Below, piece by piece: positions 1 to 7,203 of a stretch of DNA of 36,354 nucleotides. Numbering within the stretch: position 1 is the first letter of the stretch; the number at the start of each line of letters is the position of its first letter. Origin of the DNA: an uncultured Desulfovibrio sp. (lineage in GTDB: Bacteria; Desulfobacterota; Desulfovibrionia; Desulfovibrionales; Desulfovibrionaceae); the NCBI RefSeq assembly GCF_949282365.1, contig NZ_CASDOY010000014.1, positions 1 to 36,354 on the forward strand, written 5' to 3'. Under the pieces are notes generated by a model. That model did no database searches. It was not told the DNA's origin and was given only the letters and a program-made list of their open reading frames with translations. Both the position numbers and the translations under genes were made by a program.

Positions 1-38
1 TAGGCAGCGGCGCGCTGGCGCGCCCCTGCGGCGGGCCC

Positions 39-512
39 GTGCCCCCCGCACCGCCGGGCTGGAGCTGGGAGGCGCTCATGCGTCTGGCCCTGGACGAGGC
101 GCGGCAGGCCGCCCGCGAAGGCGAGGTGCCCGTGGGCGCGGTGCTGGCGGCGGCGGACGGCCGTCTGCTGGCCCGCGCCCACAACCGGCCCGTGGCCCTG
201 CACGATCCCACGGCCCATGCCGAGATGCTGGCCCTGCGCGCCGCCGGGGCCGCCTGCGGCAATTACCGTCTGGGCGGCGGCGTGCTGGTGGTGACCCTGG
301 AGCCCTGCGCCATGTGCGCCGCGGCCCTGGTCCATGCCCGCCTGGCCGGGGTGGTCTACGGCGCGGCCGACGCTCTGGCCGGGGCCGTGACCTCCTGCGT
401 GGAGACCCTGGACCAGCCCTTTTTCAATCACCGGGTCTGGCACATGGGCGGCGTGCTGGCCCGGGAAAGCGTGGCCCTGCTGCGTGATTTCTTTGCCGGA
501 CGGCGGGACTGA
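39..512 (+). CDS. tadA: tRNA-specific adenosine deaminase TadA
   Basis: Deaminates A34 to inosine in tRNA-Arg(ACG), a cytosolic Zn-dependent reaction needed for decoding CGN codons. The CDA-fold signature is complete: H60-A61-E62 (Zn ligand and proton shuttle) and P-C90-A-M-C93 (the two Zn cysteines), with the family N-terminal sequence GEVPVGAV at about residues 28-35. At 157 aa it has the normal TadA length. The start is uncertain. The GTG at 39 lacks an obvious ribosome site and the frame stays open to the left window edge. An ATG at 78 has GGGAGG just upstream, but using it would cut into the conserved helix (WEALMRLAL) that aligns with E. coli TadA, so a start at or upstream of 39 is more likely. 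The next gene follows 41 nt downstream on the same strand. Confidence 0.93.
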   Translation: MPPAPPGWSWEALMRLALDEARQAAREGEVPVGAVLAAADGRLLARAHNRPVALHDPTAHAEMLALRAAGAACGNYRLGGGVLVVTLEPCAMCAAALVHARLAGVVYGAADALAGAVTSCVETLDQPFFNHRVWHMGGVLARESVALLRDFFAGRRD

Positions 513-553
513 CCCGCCATAGTTGGGCGACCCCGCCCCTTCATGGGACGACG

Positions 554-2041
554 ATGCTGGAACTCATCGCTTTCGCGTGCGGCGCGCTGGTCATGGTGCT
601 GGAGATGACGGGCGCGCGGGTGCTGGCCCCGCATGTGGGCACCTCGGCCGTGGTCTGGACCAGCCTCATCGGCGTGGTGCTGGCCTGTCTGGCCGCGGGG
701 GCCTGGCTGGGGGGCCGCCTGGCCGACCGCCACCTTTCCCGGCGCGGCCTGGGCCGCATCCTGCTGGCGGCCGCCCTGGGCAGCGCCCTGGCCGCCGGCA
801 CGCACCGCCTGGCCAGCGCGGCCCTGTGCGCCCTCATCGACGACATCCATCTGGCCGCCGTGGCCTGCGCCCTGGGCATCCTGGCCCTGCCGGCCCTGTG
901 CTGCGGCATGATCAGCCCGTACGTCATCCGCCTGCGCATCAGCGACGTGGCCACCTCCGGGGCCACGGTGGGGCGACTGTACGCCCTGTCCACGGCGGGC
1001 AGCATCGTGGGCACCTTCCTGGGCGGTTTCGTGCTCATCTCCTTCTTTTCCAGCAGCCTCATCCTCTGGGGCGTGGCCCTGGGGCTGCTGCTGCTCTCCC
1101 TGCTGGCCGACCGCTCCCGGCCCGGGCTCCGGCTGGGCCTGCTGCTCCTGCTGCTCCTGCTGGCCGTCTGGGACAGGCACTGCCGCCTGACGGACGGCCC
1201 CCTGATGGTGGAGAGCCCCTACAACTGCATCCTGATCCACGAGAGCCGCGACCGGGGCCGGCCGGTGCGCATCCTGTCCACGGATCCGGGCTACAGCCAG
1301 TCCGGCATGTATCTGGACGATCCCGACGAGCTCTATTTCGACTATACCCGCTTCTACGCGCTGGCCGTGCTGGCCCGGCCGCAGGCCCGGGACCTGCTCC
1401 TGCTGGGCGGGGGCGGCGGCTCGGTGCCCAAGTGGCTGCTTTCCGGCAAGAGCGGCCTGCCCGTGGCCGGTCTGCGCCTGACCGTGGTGGAGCTGGACCC
1501 CGCCATGACGCGGGTGGCCCGGCGCTGGTTCCAGCTGCCCGCGGAGGAGCCGGGCCTGCGCCTGATCCATGCCGATGCCCGCGCCTTCCTCAACCGGCAG
1601 CGCGGGCAGTACGACATCCTGCTGGTGGACGTCTTCAACTCCTGCTATTCCATCCCTTTCCACCTGACCACACAGGAGGCCTTCGCCGTCATGCGCCGGG
1701 CCCTGCGGCCCGACGGCGTGCTGGCCATGAACGTCATCGCCGCCGTGGAGGGCCGGGACGGCCGTCTGCTGCGCGCCGTCTGCGCCGGCCTGCGGCGGCA
1801 TTTCGCCCGGGTGGAGGTCTTTTGCGTCACCAGCCCCTGGCATCCCGGGAAGCTGCAGAACCTCATGGTGCTGGCCTTCTGCGACGCGGCCACGGCATCG
1901 GCCCTGCGCGACGGGCCGCTCTGCTCCCCGCAGACGGCCGCCATGCTGGCCTGCCGCTATACGCGGCCCCTGCCGGAGGCCGAGCCCCTGCGCGACGATT
2001 TCGCGCCGGTGGAGCGCTACGCCCTTTCGCTGCTGCGCTGA
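554..2041 (+). CDS. Membrane-fused spermidine synthase-like protein
   Basis: A 495-aa protein in two parts. Residues 1 to about 215 are very hydrophobic, with roughly seven membrane segments. Residues about 220-495 form a Rossmann methyltransferase-like spermidine synthase domain. The nucleotide-binding glycine loop (LLLGGGGGSVPK, near residue 281), the acidic VVELDP strand (near 312) and the LVDVFNS active-site loop (near 357) are visible. In true aminopropyltransferases this last loop reads D-S/T-S/T-D-P; here the first Asp is kept but the second Asp is absent, so putrescine may not be the substrate. This layout is usually annotated fused MFS/spermidine synthase and its real reaction is unproven. 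The ATG at 554 has only a weak ribosome site. It probably shares a transcript with tadA. A candidate promoter for the next gene lies right after its stop. Confidence 0.85.
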   Translation: MLELIAFACGALVMVLEMTGARVLAPHVGTSAVVWTSLIGVVLACLAAGAWLGGRLADRHLSRRGLGRILLAAALGSALAAGTHRLASAALCALIDDIHLAAVACALGILALPALCCGMISPYVIRLRISDVATSGATVGRLYALSTAGSIVGTFLGGFVLISFFSSSLILWGVALGLLLLSLLADRSRPGLRLGLLLLLLLLAVWDRHCRLTDGPLMVESPYNCILIHESRDRGRPVRILSTDPGYSQSGMYLDDPDELYFDYTRFYALAVLARPQARDLLLLGGGGGSVPKWLLSGKSGLPVAGLRLTVVELDPAMTRVARRWFQLPAEEPGLRLIHADARAFLNRQRGQYDILLVDVFNSCYSIPFHLTTQEAFAVMRRALRPDGVLAMNVIAAVEGRDGRLLRAVCAGLRRHFARVEVFCVTSPWHPGKLQNLMVLAFCDAATASALRDGPLCSPQTAAMLACRYTRPLPEAEPLRDDFAPVERYALSLLR

Positions 2042-2056
2042 GGGCGGCCGCCAGAC

Positions 2057-2085
2057 TTGCCGTTTATGGGCGAAATGCGTAGATT
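2057..2085 (+). promoter_or_regulatory. Candidate sigma-70 promoter for the PC4-like gene
   Basis: TTGCCG at 2057-2062 and TAGATT at 2080-2085 are separated by exactly 17 nt, each matching four of six consensus bases. A start near 2092 would give a leader of roughly 85 nt before the small gene at 2178. Found by eye only. Confidence 0.5.
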
Positions 2086-2177
2086 GTACGCCGTGGAGGT
2101 CCGGCGGCGCGCCGGGCAGATCCGTTTTACTCTAACCGTGCATGTCCCGCAGATGCGCGTTGCAAGGGAAGGCAGTT

Positions 2178-2477
2178 TTGAGCGAATCCATCGACGACCT
2201 CACCGTGGAATATGAGGAGAATGGCCAGATCATCCTCAAGGAGCTGGGCAAGATCGTCCTGAGCAAGGGCGCCTGGACCACCATCCTTTTCCGCTATCAG
2301 GAGTGGAAGCCCCAGACCGCCTCGTACGGTCCCGACAAGTATGTGATCCGTCGCTACAAGAAGATGGGCGGCGAATACCGGCAGCAGAGCAAGTTCACCA
2401 TTTCCAGCGCCGACCAGGCGCGCAAGATAGTGGACGCCCTGCAGACCTGGATCGGCGAGGCCGAACAGGAAAAATAG
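2178..2477 (+). CDS. Small PC4-like (ssDNA-binding fold) hypothetical protein
   Basis: A 99-aa soluble protein that I do not recognise as a named gene. The second half (KYVIRRYKK, a short turn, KFTIS, then a helix SADQARKIVDALQTWI) follows the beta-strand/beta-strand/helix pattern of the PC4/p15 transcriptional coactivator fold, which in bacteria binds single-stranded DNA. The N-terminus (DLTVEYEENGQIILKEL) could supply the first strands. This is an inference from pattern, not a match. The start is taken at TTG 2178, giving MSESIDDL, because AAGGGAAGG (2164-2172) lies five bases upstream. An ATG at 2142 is in frame but has no ribosome site. It has its own candidate promoter upstream and a strong terminator 41 nt after the stop, so it looks monocistronic. 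Confidence 0.72.
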   Translation: MSESIDDLTVEYEENGQIILKELGKIVLSKGAWTTILFRYQEWKPQTASYGPDKYVIRRYKKMGGEYRQQSKFTISSADQARKIVDALQTWIGEAEQEK

Positions 2478-2518
2478 CCGGACCCGCCCGTCAGGACAGG
2501 CGGTGTCCGGGCGACGGC

Positions 2519-2550
2519 AAAAGGGGCGCGGCGCAGACCGCGCCCCTTTT
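2519..2550. terminator. Strong hairpin terminator, probably bidirectional
   Basis: A perfect 13-bp stem (2519-2531 with 2538-2550) and a 6-nt loop. The outer arms are AAAA and TTTT around a GC core, so it can work as an intrinsic terminator on either strand. It closes the PC4-like gene. Confidence 0.88.
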
Positions 2551-2578
2551 GCGTCCGGCGGATGTGCCGGGGAAAGAA

Positions 2579-2604
2579 AAGGACCGCCGGGGATGGCGGT
2601 CCTT
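2579..2604 (-). terminator. Second hairpin, T-rich on the minus side
   Basis: A 10-bp perfect stem (2579-2588 with 2595-2604) and a 6-nt loop. Read on the minus strand the stem is followed by TTTTCTTTCC, so it resembles an intrinsic terminator facing left, although no minus-strand gene lies upstream of it. Together with 2519-2550 it makes a double barrier. Confidence 0.55.
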
Positions 2605-3108
2605 GATGCGGACGGGCAGCGGGGGGAACGTCCCGTCCCTGCGGGGGCGGAAGGAAGGGCGGGCGATGCCCGCGTCCTAATGACTATAGATCATTGACGG
2701 ATCAGGACAATACTTTTTTGCGGGACTATACAGTTTGATACATGTAAAGGGGGCTGCAGTGGTCTGCCCACTGTCAAAGGCCTGCGCGGAGGGACGGCTC
2801 ATTCATGCCGCAATGCATCCGGGCAGTCATGGTCCGGGGCGGCACGGCACGTTTTTGACGTGAAAAGTCTTCGTCACGCGGCAGGAGAGCCTGCGTATCA
2901 TGCGGCAGGCCATGCGGCCAGCGCATGCCGGACGGCGTTTCCCGCGCTCACAGCGGGATCAGTCCTTGACAGTCCGATTCCCCCGGATGCATTGTTATAG
3001 AACAATGCGGCTTGTTTTGGTTCTGCGGATTTCCCCATTCGTCGCCGGAGAGCGGGGCTTCCAGACAGGGACCCGGCCGCGGGGCACATATCCTGAAGAG
3101 CCACGGCC
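2605..3108 (+). other. Structured non-coding leader region
   Basis: About 500 nt without a credible gene. It holds a GCGGGC-GAT-GCCCGC hairpin (2659-2673), an AT-rich island at about 2678-2755 that contrasts with its GC-rich surroundings, and a possible promoter (AGGACA 2704-2709, 17 nt, TATACA 2727-2732). Further hairpins follow: CAGTGG/CCACTG (2757-2773), CACGT/ACGTG (2848-2862) and CCCGC/GCGGG (2941-2957). Transcription from 2704-2732 would give a leader of about 370 nt for the GGDEF/EAL gene, or a separate small RNA. I do not see the conserved core of a c-di-GMP riboswitch. Confidence 0.4.
2989..3008 (+). promoter_or_regulatory. 20-bp perfect palindrome over an extended -10 (operator candidate)
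   Basis: GCATTGTT-ATAG-AACAATGC, two perfect 8-bp arms. Inside it, TG-T-TATAGA (2993-3001) has the form of an extended -10 element, and TTGACA sits upstream at 2966-2971, too far (24 nt) to be its canonical -35. A repressor bound here would block the promoter of the GGDEF/EAL-CheBR operon that starts 100 nt downstream. The regulator is unknown. Confidence 0.6.
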
Positions 3109-6100
3109 ATGACGAACAGCAATGGGTTTCAACTGTCCAACCTGCGATACTGGCGCGAGCTGAAGGTACTGGCGGAGCGCGCCTCAAGGGATGTGCTTTC
3201 GGGACTGCTGAATCGCGAGACGGCCACAAACTACATTGAGCAATGCCTGAAGCACATGCATCCCGGGGATGTCTGCGCCCTGTTCATCATCGATCTCGAC
3301 AACTTCAAGCAGGTGAACGACACCCTGGGGCATCAGGCCGGGGATCAGGTCATTCGACTGGCGGCGCGGGCGCTTTCGGGCTGTTTCCGGGCCACGGATA
3401 TCGTGGGGCGCCTCGGTGGGGACGAATTTTTCGCCCTGCTTGCCGGCAGTATCACGGAAGAGACGGCGCGGGAGAAGGCGCGCGCGGTGTGCGAGGCCCT
3501 GCAGTTCTCCATCGGGGCGAACCCCACCCTGCACCTGAGCGCCAGCGTGGGCGTCTATATCGCCACCGGCGAGAAAAAGGAATTTGAAAAGCTCTACGAG
3601 CGGGCGGACGCCGCGCTGTACGAGGCCAAGGCCGAGGGGCGCAACCGCTATCACATCAGCGTCGGGGCGTCGCAGGACATGCCGCGCCAGGATGCGGCGG
3701 TCATGCCGCATGCGCCGCTGCAGCTGAGCATGCTGCTGGAACACATGGAAGAAGGCGTGGCGCTGCTGGAAGTCGGAGAGACGGTGGACGTGGTCTATGC
3801 CAGCCCTTCGCTTGCCCGCATGATGGGGGCGGATGCCCCGGAATTTCTCCTGCCGTGCCGTCTTGCGGATTTCGGGGGCATACATCCTGACGACGTACCA
3901 GAATATGAGCGGCGGCTGCGGGACGCACTGGCCGGGGGCAAGGCGCTGGAATACGAGTATCGCTTCGCCCGGGACGGCGGCTGGCGCTGGTGCCGGGCGC
4001 GGGTGACGCGCGCGCCCTTGCCGGATGGCAGGCAGGTGATGCTGGCTCTGGTGCGGGACATCTCCGTCTCGCGCAAGAACGAAGATGCCCTCCTTGAGGA
4101 CAGCGAGCTGCTCAAGCTGGCCTTGGAGCGCGGCTCGCGCGTGTTGTGGGAAGTGGACGTGGCTTCCCGCTGCTTCCGGTTGTACAATGGCAAACGGCAC
4201 ATGCGCCGCACGGGTGCCCGGGTAAAGGATTTTCCGGATAGCCTGATAGAACGGGGCTGGGTACACCCGGATTCCGTGGCACGATTCCGCAATTTTGCCG
4301 AAGCCATGCTGGGCGGCAGGCCCGCCGGGGGCGGGGCCTTCATCTTGCGGCACAAGATGAGCCGCCGTTACGGCTGGTTCTCCCTCTCCTACCGCACCCT
4401 CCCCGACAGGGACAGGCGCTCGCCCAAGATCGTGGGCATAGCCGAGCCCCTGAGCGGCGGTCTTTCAGCGGGCATCTCCGGCAAGGACCGGCTCTGGGAG
4501 GCCTTGCGACCCAACCTTTTCTGCTACATCCGGGCGGACCTGACGGCCGACAGCGTGGAGGACCTGTGGACGGAAGGGCACATGCTCACCGGACAGATCC
4601 GCGGTACGAGCTGCCGCGAATTGCTGGAGCGGGAGAGGAAACGCCTTTTCTCCCGGGGGGACAGGAAGGAATTCCTTTCGGTCTTTGGACGGGAGGCACT
4701 GCTGGAGGCCTTCGCGCAGGGGCGAGAGTGGGTGACCAGGGAATATCGCCGCGTGGATGCGGGCGGTATGGTGCGCTGGCTCTCCTATACGGCGCATCTG
4801 TCTCGGCATCTGCTGACCGGCAACGTGCAGGCCTTTGGCTTTTTGCAGGACACGGAGCGCAGGCACGCGCGGGAAGCGGCCCTGGCCAGCAGCTCGCGGG
4901 ATCTGCCCGTGCACGGCATCTACAGCCGGGACATGGCGAAAAGGCTGGCGGAAAACGCGCTGGAAAACGGCGGCTCTCCGCTGCACATGCTGGCGCTGGT
5001 GCGGGTGTTCGGCCTTACAGGGTCGGAGGGAGAACGCAAGCGCGGCTTCATCACCATGGCCCTCGCCCTGCTCCTGGGCTCGGACTGCGTCATCGGCGAA
5101 CTCGGCGAGGACGCCTTCACCGTCTTTCGGCCGGACGCCGCGCCCAAGATGGTGACCAGACAGCGTATGGACGAGGCGTTCGCCTTCGTGCGGCAGACAC
5201 TTTCTGGCGGCGGCCTCGACGTGGCGCCGCGCTTCGTGGCGGCGGTGGCCTGCGCGGACCTCGGCGGCACGGATTACGAAGGGCTGCTCGGGAGGGCGGA
5301 GCGCTGCTGCGCCGCCTGGGAGAGCGCGGCCGCAGATTCCGTGATCTTCATTGATGAGGTGCCCGTACCCGAGGGACCGTCCGCAGCGCCCGAGGAGCGC
5401 CCGGGATCCGCTGGCAGTCTGCCGGAAGCACTCTCGGCAACGCCCCTGGTCACTTCGGAAAGCCCCCTTTCCGGCGAGGAGAAGGACGTGGCGCTCGCCT
5501 GCCTGGACGCACTGCTCATGGACGATTCGCCGGACGTGGCCATGGCCGAGGTCCTGCGCCGCGTGGGGCTGTATTATCAGGCCGACAGGACCTATACCCT
5601 TTCCCTTGCTGAGGACGGGCGTACCGTGCGGGCCGGTCACGAATGGGTGGCCGAGGGGCACTACAGCCTGAAGAAGCATGTTTCCGGCATGCCACTGGAC
5701 AGGCTGCCCCTGTTGCGGCGCTGCCTGCGCGAGAACGTGCCCTTCCACCTGCAGCGCAGGCCGGAATCCCTTTCCGGAGAGAGCTGGAGCTATGTGGTCT
5801 TTCCCCTGGCTCCGGCCGGAGGCGGGCCGGACGGGCTGCTATGCGTGGAAAATCCGCGGCGCAGCATGCGCGACGACGCCTTGCCCGGCATACTGCTGCC
5901 GCACATCGAGCGGGCGCTGCGTCTTTCCGGCGCGGCGGGCCCGGGCCGGGTCTCGGCGCAGCTGGACACGCTCACCGGGCTCCAGAACCTGCGCGCCTAC
6001 ATGGACAAGGTCTGCACGCTCAATTCCGACCTTTACAGCGCCATGGGCGCGTTCATCCTCGACATCCCGCGTCTCGTGGACATCGGCAACCGGCACGGCC

Positions 6101-7203
6101 GGGGGCAGATCTCGCGTCTCCTCCTCCATCTTGCCGAAACGCTGGGTACGGTCTTCGGCCGCAAGTGGCTGTTCCGCACCCGCAGCGACGAGTTCGTGGC
6201 CCTGTGCCCCAACTCCACGCAGGACGTGTTCCTGGGCAGGGTGCTGCGGGCGCAGTCCATGCTCCAGCGACGCCATCCCGGGCAGCTGCGTTTCGGCTAC
6301 ACTTGGGCTGAAGGGCTCTTCTCCGGTGATAAACTGGTCAAGGAAGCGCGTACCGTCATGCTCTGCGGCCAGCTCGAGGCCTCGGCCGGCGGCGCGGCTC
6401 AGCCCGCTCTGGGCCTGCGAGGGCCGGGCATGGCGGGCACGGGCGGGCTGGAGACCTTCACCATCTTCCTGCAGCCCAAGGTGGACATGCGCACGGGCGT
6501 CCTTGTGGGCGCGGAAGCGTTGGTGCGCGGTCTGGACGGTTCGGGCCGGGTCATAGAGCCTGCGCGCTTCATCGAGGCCATGGAAAGAAGCGGGGCCATC
6601 CGCGATTTGGATTTGCATGTGCTGGACATGAGCCTTGCCGCCATGGACGAGTGGCGGCGCAGAGACTGGAAGCTGGTGCCCGTTTCCGTGAACTTTTCCC
6701 GTGCGACGCTGTTCAGCGCGTCCGCACCGGGCTCGGTGCTGGCCCTGCTCAGCCGCTACCCCCTGCTCCCCCCGAAGCTTGTGGAGATCGAGATCTCCGA
6801 GAACCTGGGCGATGTGGAGAACAGTACGCTTGAACGGGCCATGGCCGGTTTTCGTCCTTTCGGCCTGCGTTTCAGCCTGGACGATTTCGGCACGCGCTAC
6901 GCCAACCTCTCGCTATTTACCTCCGTGGCTTTCGATTCCGTGAAGCTCGACAGGAGCCTTATCCACAATCTGGCGCACAACAGCATGAACCGGACGCTTG
7001 TGGGCGATCTCGTGCGTCTGTGCGAGGCACGGGGCATGGCCTGCGTGGCTGAAGGCGTGGAGAACAGGGCGCAGGTGGAGGCCCTGCTGGCCGAAGGCTG
7101 CGTGCTCGGCCAGGGCTTCCACTACGGCCGCCCCATGGCCATTGAGGATTTTGAAAGAACATATCTGGGCCCGGATACGGGCCAGGAAGGAGTTGCCCCA
7201 TGA
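3109..7203 (+). CDS. Multidomain c-di-GMP signalling protein: GGDEF, PAS, two degenerate GGDEF, GAF, EAL
   Basis: A 1364-aa cytosolic protein with no membrane segment. Domains in order: GGDEF (about 30-185) with an intact LGGDEF near residue 103 and an inhibitory-site RATD exactly five residues before it; PAS (about 205-322); one or two further PAS-like units (about 335-585); a GGDEF relic with GELGEDAF near 662; a GAF-like unit (about 790-945); a second GGDEF relic with RTRSDEF near 1023; and EAL (about 1105-1350). The EAL domain keeps AEALVRG, VNFS, EIEISEN, LDDFGTRYANL, VKLD and AEGVE, so hydrolysis of c-di-GMP looks possible. The protein could therefore both make and degrade c-di-GMP, switched by ligands at PAS/GAF. 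The ribosome site is weak. Its stop overlaps the next start by 4 nt, implying translational coupling to cheBR. Domain identity is firm; the direction of net activity is not. Confidence 0.93.
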   Translation: MTNSNGFQLSNLRYWRELKVLAERASRDVLSGLLNRETATNYIEQCLKHMHPGDVCALFIIDLDNFKQVNDTLGHQAGDQVIRLAARALSGCFRATDIVGRLGGDEFFALLAGSITEETAREKARAVCEALQFSIGANPTLHLSASVGVYIATGEKKEFEKLYERADAALYEAKAEGRNRYHISVGASQDMPRQDAAVMPHAPLQLSMLLEHMEEGVALLEVGETVDVVYASPSLARMMGADAPEFLLPCRLADFGGIHPDDVPEYERRLRDALAGGKALEYEYRFARDGGWRWCRARVTRAPLPDGRQVMLALVRDISVSRKNEDALLEDSELLKLALERGSRVLWEVDVASRCFRLYNGKRHMRRTGARVKDFPDSLIERGWVHPDSVARFRNFAEAMLGGRPAGGGAFILRHKMSRRYGWFSLSYRTLPDRDRRSPKIVGIAEPLSGGLSAGISGKDRLWEALRPNLFCYIRADLTADSVEDLWTEGHMLTGQIRGTSCRELLERERKRLFSRGDRKEFLSVFGREALLEAFAQGREWVTREYRRVDAGGMVRWLSYTAHLSRHLLTGNVQAFGFLQDTERRHAREAALASSSRDLPVHGIYSRDMAKRLAENALENGGSPLHMLALVRVFGLTGSEGERKRGFITMALALLLGSDCVIGELGEDAFTVFRPDAAPKMVTRQRMDEAFAFVRQTLSGGGLDVAPRFVAAVACADLGGTDYEGLLGRAERCCAAWESAAADSVIFIDEVPVPEGPSAAPEERPGSAGSLPEALSATPLVTSESPLSGEEKDVALACLDALLMDDSPDVAMAEVLRRVGLYYQADRTYTLSLAEDGRTVRAGHEWVAEGHYSLKKHVSGMPLDRLPLLRRCLRENVPFHLQRRPESLSGESWSYVVFPLAPAGGGPDGLLCVENPRRSMRDDALPGILLPHIERALRLSGAAGPGRVSAQLDTLTGLQNLRAYMDKVCTLNSDLYSAMGAFILDIPRLVDIGNRHGRGQISRLLLHLAETLGTVFGRKWLFRTRSDEFVALCPNSTQDVFLGRVLRAQSMLQRRHPGQLRFGYTWAEGLFSGDKLVKEARTVMLCGQLEASAGGAAQPALGLRGPGMAGTGGLETFTIFLQPKVDMRTGVLVGAEALVRGLDGSGRVIEPARFIEAMERSGAIRDLDLHVLDMSLAAMDEWRRRDWKLVPVSVNFSRATLFSASAPGSVLALLSRYPLLPPKLVEIEISENLGDVENSTLERAMAGFRPFGLRFSLDDFGTRYANLSLFTSVAFDSVKLDRSLIHNLAHNSMNRTLVGDLVRLCEARGMACVAEGVENRAQVEALLAEGCVLGQGFHYGRPMAIEDFERTYLGPDTGQEGVAP

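Noticed and set aside
2740..3108. c-di-GMP riboswitch before the GGDEF/EAL gene
   Set aside because: The leader has hairpins but I cannot find the conserved GEMM core (GGGCAAACC-like and GCAAAGCC-like segments).
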